A DNA stretch of 64,000 bases from Stappia indica (lineage in GTDB: Bacteria > Pseudomonadota > Alphaproteobacteria > Rhizobiales > Stappiaceae), in contig NZ_CP046908.1 of NCBI RefSeq assembly GCF_009789575.1, positions 1,550,001-1,614,000 on the forward strand, written 5' to 3'. The notes beneath the pieces are model-generated. The model saw only the letters and a list, made by a program, of their open reading frames with translations. It had not been told where the DNA came from and ran no database searches. Made by a program: the position numbers and the translations under genes. Shown here in pieces: positions 1 to 10,849 of the stretch (positions are counted from its first letter, which is position 1; each line of letters begins with the position of its first letter).

Positions 1-895
1 TCTCCTCGAGACCGAGGCGCGCACGGGTGGCGGCGACGCCCGGCGCGTCGTGACGCAGCGCCTTGAGCAGCCGGCCGACGCCGTTGCCATGCTCGGCCGA
101 GCCGAACAGCACCGGGCAGATCAGTCCCTCGCGCATTTCCCCGCCGATATCGGCGAAGATCCGTTCGCGCTCAGGGGCGATGTCCTCCAGCAGCGATTCC
201 ATCAACACGTCGTCATGGTCGGCCAGCGTCTCCAGCATGGAGAAGCGCGCCTCGACCTCGCGTGCCATCGCCTCGTTCGGAATGTTGATGACCTGGCTCT
301 CGGCGAGCTCGCGGTAGACATAGGCCCGCTCCAGCGCGAGATCGATGAAACCGGTGGCGATGCCCTCGTTCCAGATCGGGATCTGGCGCAGCACCAGCGG
401 CACGGCCGAGGCCGGCTGCAGCATGGCCAGCACGTCGCGCAGCCGCGAGGACGTACGGTCGATCTTGTTGAGGAAGAGCAGGCGCGGGATGCCGCGATCC
501 TCCAGCTGCTTGAGGATCACCTGCAGCGCCGGAACCTTCTTCTCGTCGGCTTCCGCGACGACGACGGCCAGGTCGATGCCGGGCATGACACCGACCATGT
601 CGCCGAGAAAGTCGACAGCCCCCGGACAGTCGAGAAAGGTGAACCGCTCGCCCAGATGTTCCGCCTCGGCCACGTTGACCTCGACGCTCATGGCATGGGC
701 GCGTGCTTCCGGCGCACCGTCGCCCACCGTGTTGCCGGCTCCCACCGTTCCCTGTCTTGCTATGGCCCCTGTGCGGGCGAGCACCGCTTCCAGCAGCGTG
801 GTCTTGCCGCTGCCGAACGGCCCGAAGATCCCGATGCACCGGGGCCCCGTTTCCCTGCCGCCGGCTGCACCGCCATTCACCCTGTCTGCGCCCAT
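1..895 (-). CDS. elongation factor G-like GTPase, N-terminal part (runs off left edge)
   Basis: The first 298 codons of a translational-GTPase-family protein are present; the rest lies beyond base 1. Residues 25-32 read GPFGSGKT (P-loop), followed by the G3 element DCPG and the G4 element NKID, in the order expected for an EF-G G-domain. The P-loop departs from the AHxDxGKT of canonical EF-G, which is what the paralogous EF-G-like proteins of alphaproteobacteria show, so I would not call it fusA. The ATG at 895 is preceded by GGAGAAGGAG at good spacing. Whether it acts on ribosomes cannot be seen from this fragment. Confidence 0.85.
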   Translation of the reverse strand, partial: MGADRVNGGAAGGRETGPRCIGIFGPFGSGKTTLLEAVLARTGAIARQGTVGAGNTVGDGAPEARAHAMSVEVNVAEAEHLGERFTFLDCPGAVDFLGDMVGVMPGIDLAVVVAEADEKKVPALQVILKQLEDRGIPRLLFLNKIDRTSSRLRDVLAMLQPASAVPLVLRQIPIWNEGIATGFIDLALERAYVYRELAESQVINIPNEAMAREVEARFSMLETLADHDDVLMESLLEDIAPERERIFADIGGEMREGLICPVLFGSAEHGNGVGRLLKALRHDAPGVAATRARLGLEE

Positions 896-963
896 GTCGC
901 GTCTCCTTCTCCCGTCGGCCCCGCAGGGCCGCGTGTTGTCAGGAGGAGCCGGGCGCGGCTGAC

Positions 964-1132
964 CTAGTGTGGTGAACTTGAAATACGCCTCACTTTGGCA
1001 GCACACCCAGAGCGTATTTCAAATTCGAAAACCACACTGGAAACATAAACTTGCCAGTCACTTCTTTGAATCCGAAGTTCGTTCAGAGCATGCCGCCGAA
1101 TGCGACGAACTTCAGATTCGGGTGACTGGCGG
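964..1132 (+). repeat. dispersed double-hairpin intergenic repeat, copy 1
   Basis: Two imperfect long hairpins sit in tandem. Hairpin A pairs 966-988 with 1012-1038: AGTGTGG/CCACACT at the base, a short bulge, then about 15 bp ending TGAAATACGC/GCGTATTTCA, with a 23-nt loop. Hairpin B pairs 1053-1081 with 1106-1130: GCCAGTCAC/GTGACTGGC at the base, an internal loop, then GAATC.GAAGTTCG against CGAACTTC.GATTC, with GCATGC in the loop. A second copy in reverse orientation lies at 38868-39036, with matching linker GGAAACAT..(N)CTTGCC. It fills the gap between the aminotransferase 3' end and the EF-G-like promoter. No ORF of merit is inside. Confidence 0.85.
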
Positions 1133-1320
1133 CACCGCGCACCGGCGCCGCCGCCCGCCAACAGCGGGCGGACGCTCATCGTCGCGCCGATACCGCAGCG
1201 AACGCAAGGGAAACATGTGCCGCACTGCGGCACGGACGGGCCGACGGGCCGCGAAACGAAACCGGCCGGCGACATTGCTGCCGCCGGCCGGAGGAAAGGC
1301 TCGAAAGCGCCTTGCGCGAC

Positions 1321-4382
<3,062 letters not shown>

Positions 4383-4396
4383 GGTCGGTCTCCTGC

Positions 4397-4825
4397 TCAA
4401 TAGCCGCCGCGCTTGATCACGGCGACACGCCGGATCGTCTGGCTCGGCAGCGGAAGAATGGGCCCCAGCGTCCAGATCGGCAGGCGGCTGGCGTCGTAGA
4501 CCACCGCCACCTTGAACTGGGTGACGTCGCCTGCGATCGGGCCTGCATCGACCGTGACACTGCCGGCATCGATCAACGCGTACTGGCCGGCGTTGCGCTG
4601 TACGTGCTCGGTGACGATGCGCACCCGCTCCTGATCGGACAGGCCGGCAATCGAGGCTCGCGCCGCATCGGCAGCAAGCTGGGCGACACTGTGGGTCGCC
4701 CCGAAATAGATGCCGTACGCGATGATCCCGAGCATCACCAGAATGAACACGGGAAGCACCAGGGCGAACTCGACCGCCGACGCGCCCGATCTTGCACGCA
4801 GAAAGTGTTTCAGAACCGCAAGCAT
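4397..4825 (-). CDS. TadE-like pseudopilin-type membrane protein
   Basis: 142 aa. ARSGASAVEFALVLPVF followed by a hydrophobic helix is the TadE-like signature, resembling a prepilin N-terminus with the conserved Glu. The rest is a small periplasmic domain. The ATG at 4825 is chosen because GGAGG sits 5 nt before it; that GGAGG overlaps an alternative ATG at 4837, which lacks its own ribosome site. It is followed closely by the TadG-like gene and precedes an AT-rich upstream region that likely carries the promoter. Confidence 0.8.
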   Translation of the reverse strand: MLAVLKHFLRARSGASAVEFALVLPVFILVMLGIIAYGIYFGATHSVAQLAADAARASIAGLSDQERVRIVTEHVQRNAGQYALIDAGSVTVDAGPIAGDVTQFKVAVVYDASRLPIWTLGPILPLPSQTIRRVAVIKRGGY

Positions 4826-5507
4826 CTCTGCCTCCATTCGCTCAGAATGGTGGTGCTGCACGTTATCGGCCTGCAAACTGTCGTTGCCGCGATGAATAAT
4901 GACCGCCGCACAACGCACATTCCGAGGACTTCAAATCGATCCTCAGCAGATACTGGATTCACAGGTCGCAACAAATGTGCCTGAAGCACCGTACATATAA
5001 GTATAGTACCGAATGCCCTCTAAAATTGTGTAAACGTTTCTGTGCGTTAATAATTTCACCGTGCAACAATTTAGCAATTCCGAATGACCACAAGAGAACA
5101 GGCCAATTCTCCCGCAGAGGAAAGCAAGGCTATCCATCTGATGCAACTGACGGTTTTACGCCTCGCATCCAGAAAATCGAGGTGATTTCTCGCCTTGCAG
5201 GCGAAAATGAAATTGCTGTCCAATCCGGTGAACGCGGCTCGAAACAGAGCAGCGATCACGTTCGCGGCCGGCTCCGTGCGCCGGGCAACAACCCGACGCG
5301 CGACCACAGGCCACGGCACCCGGCAGCCCGCCCACACAGGGCACCACGAAGGGCACCACGATATGGCTTGAGGCTAACAAGCGAGGAGGACGGCAGAGCC
5401 GAGCGCTCATGTCGTCATGTCGCAGCCAGAATGACCCAGGCCACGACGCAAAACACGCGCCGGGCTGGGCCGCGGCGCGTGTGAGAGGACGTTCGGATTT
5501 GAAGGCA
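4826..5507. other. intergenic region without convincing genes
   Basis: About 680 bp upstream of the TadE/TadG pair. The part from 4900 to 5220 is clearly more AT-rich than the rest of the window (for example around 4985-5075) and probably holds the promoter for the pair. A short direct repeat GGGCACCACGA(A) occurs around 5339-5361. Small ORFs here have no ribosome site or coding character. No RNA gene was recognised. Confidence 0.5.
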
Positions 5508-5531
5508 GAGCCCGCTGTCGCGGATGGGCTC
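5508..5531 (-). terminator. stem-loop, probable terminator of the PAS gene, separated from it by a MITE
   Basis: Reading the minus strand, GAGCCC at the top pairs with GGGCTC at the base, with CGC/GCG pairs inside. It is followed by TGCCTTCAAAT, not a clean U-tract. It abuts the CTAG target site of the element at 5532-5801, so it probably sat immediately after the PAS gene stop codon before insertion. Confidence 0.35.
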
Positions 5532-5801
5532 CTAGGTCGTGGACTCATAATTGTGCCGGAAACGGCGTCTGGCCCGGCAATGATATGCCAGGAGGAGCGT
5601 GATGGCCGGGGCAGCCCCCCCGGCCGAGCGGTCCGACGCCGCAGATCGCAGCTCGCCCGACGCCCTTCGGGTATGCCGGTACCCGCCGGCAACAGCGTCG
5701 CAAGACCTTGAAAACCGGACGGTTTCCTGCGGACTTGCTCCTTGTATCCAGACAGGCTCGCGCAGACCGTTTCTCGCCAGAATTATGAGTTCACGACCTA
5801 G
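5532..5801. mobile_element. 270-bp MITE-like element with about 30-bp inverted termini and CTAG target duplication
   Basis: The left end reads CTAGGTCGTGGACTCATAAT. The right end, on the opposite strand, reads CTAGGTCGTGAACTCATAAT. The similarity continues inward to AAACGG, about 30 bp in all. Both ends are bounded by CTAG (5532-5535 and 5798-5801), a typical target duplication of IS5-family (IS427-like) elements, whose ends also resemble GGTCGTGAACTCATAA. There is no room for a transposase, so it is non-autonomous. The right-hand CTAG supplies the TAG stop codon of the neighbouring PAS gene. No second copy was noticed in the window. Confidence 0.8.
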
Positions 5802-6925
5802 TGCTTGCTTTCGATCAGGAGATAGTGCGTCGGGCCGCTCTCGATCAGCGTCACCCGCATGCGCTTGCTCCGCGTCACGCCGTCGAAGCCGCTCACGGTC
5901 GCCTGCAGCGGGGTGTTGCCGCCCTTGCGCGCATGTTCGATCAGGCTGACGAAGGTCTTGGGATGCAGCATCGTCTCGGTGATCGGAGCCGATTCCATCA
6001 GCTGCTCGGTCACCGCGAAGGTCTTGCGCGCCGCGGTGTTGGCCGAGACCAGCATGCGCGTGCGCACATCGATCACGAGCATCGGCGCATGCACGCAGTT
6101 GAAGATCTGCTGGAAGTCGACCCCGCGCTCCTTGACCTTCGACGCGGAAAACACCACGCCACCGAGCCCTGCCGACACCCGGAACGGGATCACGTCGAAG
6201 GTCAGCGTGAAGGAATCGCCGCTGGCCAGGAAGAAGCGCTTGCTGCCGTCCATCGGCGCTCGACGCGCCAGTGCGGTCAGCACCACCGAGGCAAGCGTCT
6301 TGCCCACGCGATTTGGGATATGCGCGATATTGCGGCCGATGCACAGCGACGTGTCGCCGATCTCGAACAGCTTGTTGAAGGCATCGTTGGCGTAGCGCAG
6401 GTAGCCGAAACTGTCGACGACCAGCACCGACTTCTCGCTGTCCTCCACCAGATGGCGAATGAGCGGCGCGACACCGCGCACCGCCGTGCCGTTCGCCTCG
6501 TCCTCGACCTCCGCGCCGGACACGGCGATGACGAAGGTTCGCCCGCCCTCGACCTGGTAGCGCATCGCCACCAGCGACAGGCCGGCGCCCAGATCGTCGC
6601 CGCCAAGCTCGATCGGGCCGGCCGTGCCGGTCTTCACCGCCTGCTGGATGAGCCCCAGGATCTGCTTCTGGTCGTTCTGCGCCATATGGCGCAACGCCGT
6701 CGAGAGCGAGGCCTCGTTCAGCCCCGAGCGATGCTCGAAGTCGAGCGAGCGCGGCTCCAGCCAGATGACGCGCTTCGCCTGGATATCGACCGTGAAGAAG
6801 GACAGGCCGGCAACCGACATTGCCGGCGCCCCGCTGCCCGCACCTGCCGTAACGGTCGCAGCCTCGCCATCCGCCTCGGTCGCGGTCACAGCCGCCGGCC
6901 GGGCAGTCTTCTCCATTGCATCCAT
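5798..6925 (-). CDS. multi-PAS-domain protein without output domain
   Basis: 375 aa with no signal peptide or TM helix. After an Ala/Thr-rich lead of about 35 residues, a PAS-like segment starts near SFFTVDIQAKRVIWLEP; a clear PAS follows at SVLVVDSFGYLRYANDAFNKLF (about residues 165-280), and another at APMLVIDVRTRMLVSANTAA (about 285-375). No histidine kinase, GGDEF or HTH region follows. It probably acts as a cytosolic sensory or adaptor protein; its ligand is unknown. The stop codon is the TAG of the CTAG flanking the MITE. Because the target was duplicated, the original gene also read AAGCACTAG, so the C-terminus appears intact. A second ATG lies 9 nt inside the chosen start. Confidence 0.7.
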   Translation of the reverse strand: MDAMEKTARPAAVTATEADGEAATVTAGAGSGAPAMSVAGLSFFTVDIQAKRVIWLEPRSLDFEHRSGLNEASLSTALRHMAQNDQKQILGLIQQAVKTGTAGPIELGGDDLGAGLSLVAMRYQVEGGRTFVIAVSGAEVEDEANGTAVRGVAPLIRHLVEDSEKSVLVVDSFGYLRYANDAFNKLFEIGDTSLCIGRNIAHIPNRVGKTLASVVLTALARRAPMDGSKRFFLASGDSFTLTFDVIPFRVSAGLGGVVFSASKVKERGVDFQQIFNCVHAPMLVIDVRTRMLVSANTAARKTFAVTEQLMESAPITETMLHPKTFVSLIEHARKGGNTPLQATVSGFDGVTRSKRMRVTLIESGPTHYLLIESKH

Positions 6926-7180
6926 CTGGCTTTTCCGGTTGCTGTCGAGCGGGCCGGAATCGGCACGCGCATGACCTTGATCTGTCTTGAAACCGATCCT
7001 GTCAAAAAAGCTCCTGATATTCGGTAAAGGGGCCGCGCCAAATTTACAGGATCTGTTAACCGGACCGCCACGGTTCTGCCGCGAAATGACACCGGAAGCG
7101 CCCGATTGGCGGCTTTGGGAAGTCCAACTCGCCGGTCACTTTCTCCCCATCAGGCAAGTCCGATTGGACGGAGAAAAGTC

Positions 7181-7459
7181 ATGCGTTCCACATCCCGATC
7201 GTCCCGCACCCGTTCCGGCTCCCGTTTCGGCAAGACGTTCAGCGCCCTTGCCATCGCCATCCTCGGAGCTTTGCCCGCCCTGCTGATCGCCTCCAGCGCC
7301 CGCGCCTCCGGCAGTCTCGTTGTCGAGGACTGGACGATGGGCGCCCTGCTCGCCGCCTTCGGCAGCATGCTGGTGCTGGTGACCGTGCTCGGCAAGCGCC
7401 TGTCGCACGGTCTTCTGGCCAGCATCCGCACCCGTTCGCACGACCACAGGAATTCGTGA
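7181..7459 (+). CDS. small membrane protein, unknown function
   Basis: 92 aa. Ser/Arg-rich cationic N-terminus (residues 1-17), one hydrophobic stretch about 19-42 ending ASSARA (signal peptide or TM), a short loop VVEDW, a second hydrophobic helix about 52-71, then a basic tail. Start ATG at 7181 after GGACGGAGAAAAG; this is better than an upstream in-frame ATG at 7106 with no ribosome site. Divergent from the PAS gene; its stop overlaps the next start (TGATG), so the two are translationally coupled. No family recognised. Confidence 0.6.
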   Translation: MRSTSRSSRTRSGSRFGKTFSALAIAILGALPALLIASSARASGSLVVEDWTMGALLAAFGSMLVLVTVLGKRLSHGLLASIRTRSHDHRNS

Positions 7460-7671
7460 TGCGTACCCTTTCCCTCGGCACAGCCACGGGCCGCAGCGCC
7501 CGTGCCTCCACCCGCAGCCGGAGCGATGAGGAGCGGGCCGCGATGCTGCTCGCCACTGCGGTCGGCGTCGGTCTGCTCTTCGCCGCCTCCCTGACCCTGT
7601 TCGGCGGGCCGCTGACCCATTCGCTCAAGGATCTCGCTCCGCCCCAGGCCGCCGCTGGTCAGGACCGCTGA
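7459..7671 (+). CDS. small single-TM protein coupled to the preceding gene
   Basis: 70 aa. Basic Ser/Arg-rich N-terminus, one TM helix (AAMLLATAVGVGLLFAASLT) near residues 28-47, short periplasmic or cytosolic tail ending QAAAGQDR. The ATG overlaps the previous TGA by one base (TGATG), the normal arrangement for reinitiation; a GTG 3 nt earlier is possible. The pair looks like a two-subunit small membrane unit. Function unknown. Confidence 0.55.
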   Translation: MRTLSLGTATGRSARASTRSRSDEERAAMLLATAVGVGLLFAASLTLFGGPLTHSLKDLAPPQAAAGQDR

Positions 7672-7958
7672 CCGGCGCGGGGCGCCTTGCCCTGCCTCGC
7701 TGATTGTCGCTCCCGGCCCGGCCCCGCATGTCGCCACTGGCAAAGCGTTCCGCCAACGCGTAGGCTCGGTTCGGCATGCCGCCCGCAGCCTTGGCGGGGA
7801 TAACCCGCCGGCACGTGGCACACCCTTGCGATGGATCAAGGTGCCGACTGCGGCCTTGCGGCAAGTGTCTGGACAGGGACGGACTTTCGGCACGCGACTG
7901 CACGGCGCAATCCCCGCGCCAGCCAGGCCGACACCGCCCCGCGCAAGACGGGAGCTGA

Positions 7959-8381
7959 ATGCAAGCCATGGCGGTCAATCTGACACTTTCTCCGGCAACA
8001 ATGCGCATGCTGGTCCAGAAGGCCCGCGCAGCCTCGGCCTCGGATCTCGACGGCGGCTACGAAGACGGCCGCGACCGGGAAATCGAGTTCGACGCGGACA
8101 CGCTCCAGGACAGCCATGCCCACGACGGGCTCGCCGAAGAAGAGACCGACGACCTGTCGGCCGAGGAACTGGCCGAACTGATCGCGGATCTTAACGTCGA
8201 TGAAGCTGCCGAACTCGTCGCCACCGTATGGATCGGCCGCGGCGACTACGAGCCCGACGATTTCGACCAGGCGGTCGACGATGCCCGCGACAGGGCGTTC
8301 CGCTCCACGGCCAAGTATCTGATCGGTATGCCGCTTTTCGCCGATCACCTGGAAGCCGGCCTCGACGCGCTGGATCTTTGA
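7959..8381 (+). CDS. DUF3775 domain-containing protein
   Basis: 140 aa, acidic, no signal peptide. The C-terminal half (LSAEELAELIADLNVDEAAELVATVWIGRGDYEPDDF through YLIGMPLFADHLEAGLDAL) matches what I know of DUF3775, a small family of alphaproteobacteria with unknown role. The ATG at 7959 has GGGAG upstream at rather short spacing; a second in-frame ATG lies 9 nt on. Stands alone; flanked by a 287-bp gap with nothing recognised on the left. Confidence 0.7.
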   Translation: MQAMAVNLTLSPATMRMLVQKARAASASDLDGGYEDGRDREIEFDADTLQDSHAHDGLAEEETDDLSAEELAELIADLNVDEAAELVATVWIGRGDYEPDDFDQAVDDARDRAFRSTAKYLIGMPLFADHLEAGLDALDL

Positions 8382-8459
8382 CGGACGTAGCGTCACCCAC
8401 AGGCACAGGCGAATTCTCTGGATATCCCTCTTTCTGCGCCCCAACGGGATTTACACATT

Positions 8460-8478
8460 GTTAACCATGACGGTTAAC
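8460..8478. promoter_or_regulatory. perfect inverted repeat GTTAACC-N5-GGTTAAC
   Basis: A 19-bp palindrome (GTTAACCATGACGGTTAAC) lies 36 bp before the start of the 52-aa gene at 8514. Seven-base arms around a 5-bp centre are typical of a dimeric repressor operator. It also holds two TTAA boxes 9 bp apart, which is not the 7-bp CtrA spacing. Confidence 0.4.
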
Positions 8479-8513
8479 TCTTCGTTGGCGAGAGAAGAGG
8501 TCGGAGACACCGC

Positions 8514-8672
8514 ATGAGCTTCACGGACCGTATGCAGGCAGACGAGAAGGCCGGCCTTCAGGCCGATACGCTGAGCGTACAAAAACCCTCGCCCTGGCCG
8601 ATCGCCCTTCGCGTCACCAGCGCCGCTCTCCTCGTCACCCTGGTCTTCTGCTACGCCTTCCCCAACGGCTGA
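8514..8672 (+). CDS. 52-aa single-TM protein, unknown
   Basis: ATG at 8514 with GGAG eight bases upstream and a good coding third-position GC pattern. The protein begins MSFTDRMQADEKAGLQAD (soluble) and ends in one hydrophobic helix (ALRVTSAALLVTLVFCYAF) with the terminal residues PNG. It lies 58 bp upstream of the DMT-family permease and downstream of the palindrome at 8460. No family recognised. Confidence 0.5.
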   Translation: MSFTDRMQADEKAGLQADTLSVQKPSPWPIALRVTSAALLVTLVFCYAFPNG

Positions 8673-8730
8673 TTTCCGCCGCTCGATCAAGCCGCTTGCG
8701 GCCGCTTCGCCTTTCCGGTAGCGCAAGCTG

Positions 8731-9681
8731 ATGAGCCGCACCCTCGCCAATACGCTTCTGCTTCTGACTGCCCTGATCTGGGGCTCCGCGTTCGTGGCGC
8801 AGGCCACGGCGATGCAGCATGTCGGCCCCCTCACCTTCACCGGCATCCGCTTCCTGATGGCGGCGCTTGCGGTCCTTCCCTTCGCCATCGCCGAAACGCG
8901 CCTGCGCCGCGACCGGCCGCTCGACCTGCGGACCGCCGGCGCCTTCACCGCGCTCGGACTGGTGTTCTTCGCGGCGATCTCGCTGCAGCAGATCGGCCTG
9001 CTCACCACCACCGTGACCAATGCCGGCTTTCTCACCGGCATCTATGTGGTGTTGACGCCGCTGGTCGCGCTGCTGGCCTTTCGCGAAAAGCCGCATCCGG
9101 TCGTTTGGCCCGCCTCGCTGGTCACGCTTAGCGGCATCTACCTGCTCGGCGGCGGCGCCTTGTCCGCGCTGACCACGGGCGATGTGCTGATGCTCGTCTG
9201 CGCGGTCTTCTGCGCGCTGCATGTCGGCATGATCGGCAGCGTCGTGCGCCACTGCGCCCGCCCTCTGCTTCTTTCGGTCTGGCAGTTCGCGGTGGTGGGA
9301 ACGGCGGCGATCATTCCCGGCCTGCTGCTCGAGCCGGTCAGCATCGACGCGGTGCTGGCAGCCGGTCCCGAACTGCTCTACACCGGTCTCGTCTCCGGAG
9401 GCCTCGCCTTCACGCTGCAGGCCATCGGCCAGCGCTGGACACGGGCGGCGGACGCCGCGATCCTGCTGTCCTCCGAGGCACTGTTCGCCGCTCTGTTCGG
9501 CGCGCTGTTGCTGGGCGAGCGGCTCGGCCCGGCAGGCCTTGTCGGCTGCGTGCTGATCTTCGCCTCGATCCTCGCCGTCCAGCTGGTGCCGATGCTGGTG
9601 CGGCGCCCGCGCGAGATCGTGGCCGCCCCTGCCATCGTGCCGCCCGTCCCGGCCGAGACCGAGCCGGCCAGCCCGGCCTGA
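8731..9681 (+). CDS. DMT-superfamily (EamA) permease
   Basis: 316 aa with about ten hydrophobic helices and two EamA-type repeats: the first starts ANTLLLLTALIWGSAFVA (residue 6 on), the second begins around residue 150 (GDVLMLVCAVFCALHVG) and includes the ALFAALFGALLLGERLGP motif before the last helices. Family members export or import metabolites such as amino acids; the substrate cannot be read from sequence. The C-terminal tail is Pro/Glu/Ala-rich. The acyltransferase-like gene follows after 22 bp, so co-transcription is likely. Confidence 0.9.
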   Translation: MSRTLANTLLLLTALIWGSAFVAQATAMQHVGPLTFTGIRFLMAALAVLPFAIAETRLRRDRPLDLRTAGAFTALGLVFFAAISLQQIGLLTTTVTNAGFLTGIYVVLTPLVALLAFREKPHPVVWPASLVTLSGIYLLGGGALSALTTGDVLMLVCAVFCALHVGMIGSVVRHCARPLLLSVWQFAVVGTAAIIPGLLLEPVSIDAVLAAGPELLYTGLVSGGLAFTLQAIGQRWTRAADAAILLSSEALFAALFGALLLGERLGPAGLVGCVLIFASILAVQLVPMLVRRPREIVAAPAIVPPVPAETEPASPA

Positions 9682-9703
9682 CCGCACGGGAGACGAGACA
9701 ATC

Positions 9704-10672
9704 GTGACAAAGACCGCTTCCGCACCCGCCCTTCCCTATTCCGGCAGGATCGATGCGCTCGACGTGGCGCGCGGGCTCGCGCTCGCCACCATGGCCGTCT
9801 ACCACTTTTCCTGGGACCTGAAATGGTTCGGCGCGGTCGACTGGCCCGTCGATTCCGGCCTCGGCTGGCGGATCTTCGCCATGGCCATCGCGGCGAGCTT
9901 TCTCTTTCTCGTCGGCGTCGGGCAGGTCCTCGCCCATCGCAGCGCCTTGCGGCTGGACCGCGCCCTGCTGCGGGCGGGCAAGATCGCCCTTGCCGCCGCG
10001 GCCATCAGCCTTGCCACCTATTTCGCACTCGCCGAGCAATATGTCCGCTTCGGCATCCTGCATGCGATCGCGGCCGGTTCGCTGCTGGCGCTGCCGGCGC
10101 TGCGCGCGCCTCTCTGGCTGGTGGGCGGGCTGGCGCTGGCCGCGCTCGCCCTGCCGAGCGTCGTATCGCTCAGCTTTCCCGGCGATGCCTGGCTCGTGTG
10201 GACGGGCCTCATCGCCGATCCGCCGCTTTCGGTCGATTACGTGCCGCTGCTGCCCTGGATGGCGGCGATCCTGGCGGGCATCGTCGCAGGCAGGCTGGCG
10301 CTCGCCTCCGGGCTCTTTGCGCACCTCGCGGCCTGGACGGCACAGGGACCGGCGACACGCCTTGCCGCACTTGCCGGCCGCCACTCGCTGCTCGTCTATC
10401 TCGTCCACCAGCCGATCCTGTTCGGCCTGGTCTGGACGGCAGCGACCCTCGGCCTGACGCCGGACCGCACGGCGGAGACCTTCGTCGAACAATGCGTGCA
10501 AAGCTGCACCATCACCGGGGAGGAGGCCGCCTGCCGCGCTACCTGCAGCTGCACGGTGGAGGCCCTTCGCGCCGACGGCACATGGCAGGCCCTGCTCGCC
10601 CGCCCCGAGGACCCCGGCCTCAACGACCTGCTGGCCGAGCGCTATCGCATGTGCCGCTTGCAGGCGAACTGA
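9704..10672 (+). CDS. DUF1624/heparan-alpha-glucosaminide N-acetyltransferase-like membrane protein
   Basis: 322 aa. RIDALDVARGLALATMAVYHFSWD at residues 15-38 is the DUF1624 (HGSNAT_cat) signature with the acidic/His pair in helix 1; about seven further TM helices run to residue 250. Members are membrane acyltransferases or relatives; the acceptor is unknown in bacteria. Unusual: a hydrophilic C-terminal extension of about 65 aa with six cysteines (FVEQCVQSCTIT..., CRATCSCT, MCRL). GTG start at 9704 after GGGAG at moderate spacing; no ATG fits better. Confidence 0.8.
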   Translation: MTKTASAPALPYSGRIDALDVARGLALATMAVYHFSWDLKWFGAVDWPVDSGLGWRIFAMAIAASFLFLVGVGQVLAHRSALRLDRALLRAGKIALAAAAISLATYFALAEQYVRFGILHAIAAGSLLALPALRAPLWLVGGLALAALALPSVVSLSFPGDAWLVWTGLIADPPLSVDYVPLLPWMAAILAGIVAGRLALASGLFAHLAAWTAQGPATRLAALAGRHSLLVYLVHQPILFGLVWTAATLGLTPDRTAETFVEQCVQSCTITGEEAACRATCSCTVEALRADGTWQALLARPEDPGLNDLLAERYRMCRLQAN

Positions 10673-10690
10673 AGCCGCTTTCACCGGAAC

Positions 10691-10704
10691 GTGACACAGG
10701 TCAC
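10691..10704. promoter_or_regulatory. CRP/FNR-like operator GTGA-N6-TCAC
   Basis: GTGACACAGGTCAC is a 14-bp dyad matching the core spacing of CRP-family sites. It is centred about 150 bp before anmK and just after the preceding gene. Position and sequence alone; no promoter elements were confidently assigned. Confidence 0.3.
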
Positions 10705-10849
10705 TTCGCCGACCGCCTCAACCCGGCATTCTCGTGCTACACTTATGAGGCGATTGGGGAATATCGCGAGTGACGACGGCGATGGCACATACCGGCCGGC
10801 TGACCAGCCGGACCGGCAAGAGCCGGGACGACCGGATGGGAGCCCTTGA

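Noticed and set aside
4943-5146. 67-codon frame in the AT-rich intergenic region upstream of the TadE-like gene
   Set aside because: No ribosome site, unusual composition and no hydrophobic or domain pattern; the region looks like a promoter.
8460-8478. The GTTAACC palindrome as a CtrA site
   Set aside because: TTAA boxes are separated by 9 bp rather than the 7 bp of CtrA, and the dyad symmetry fits a repressor better.
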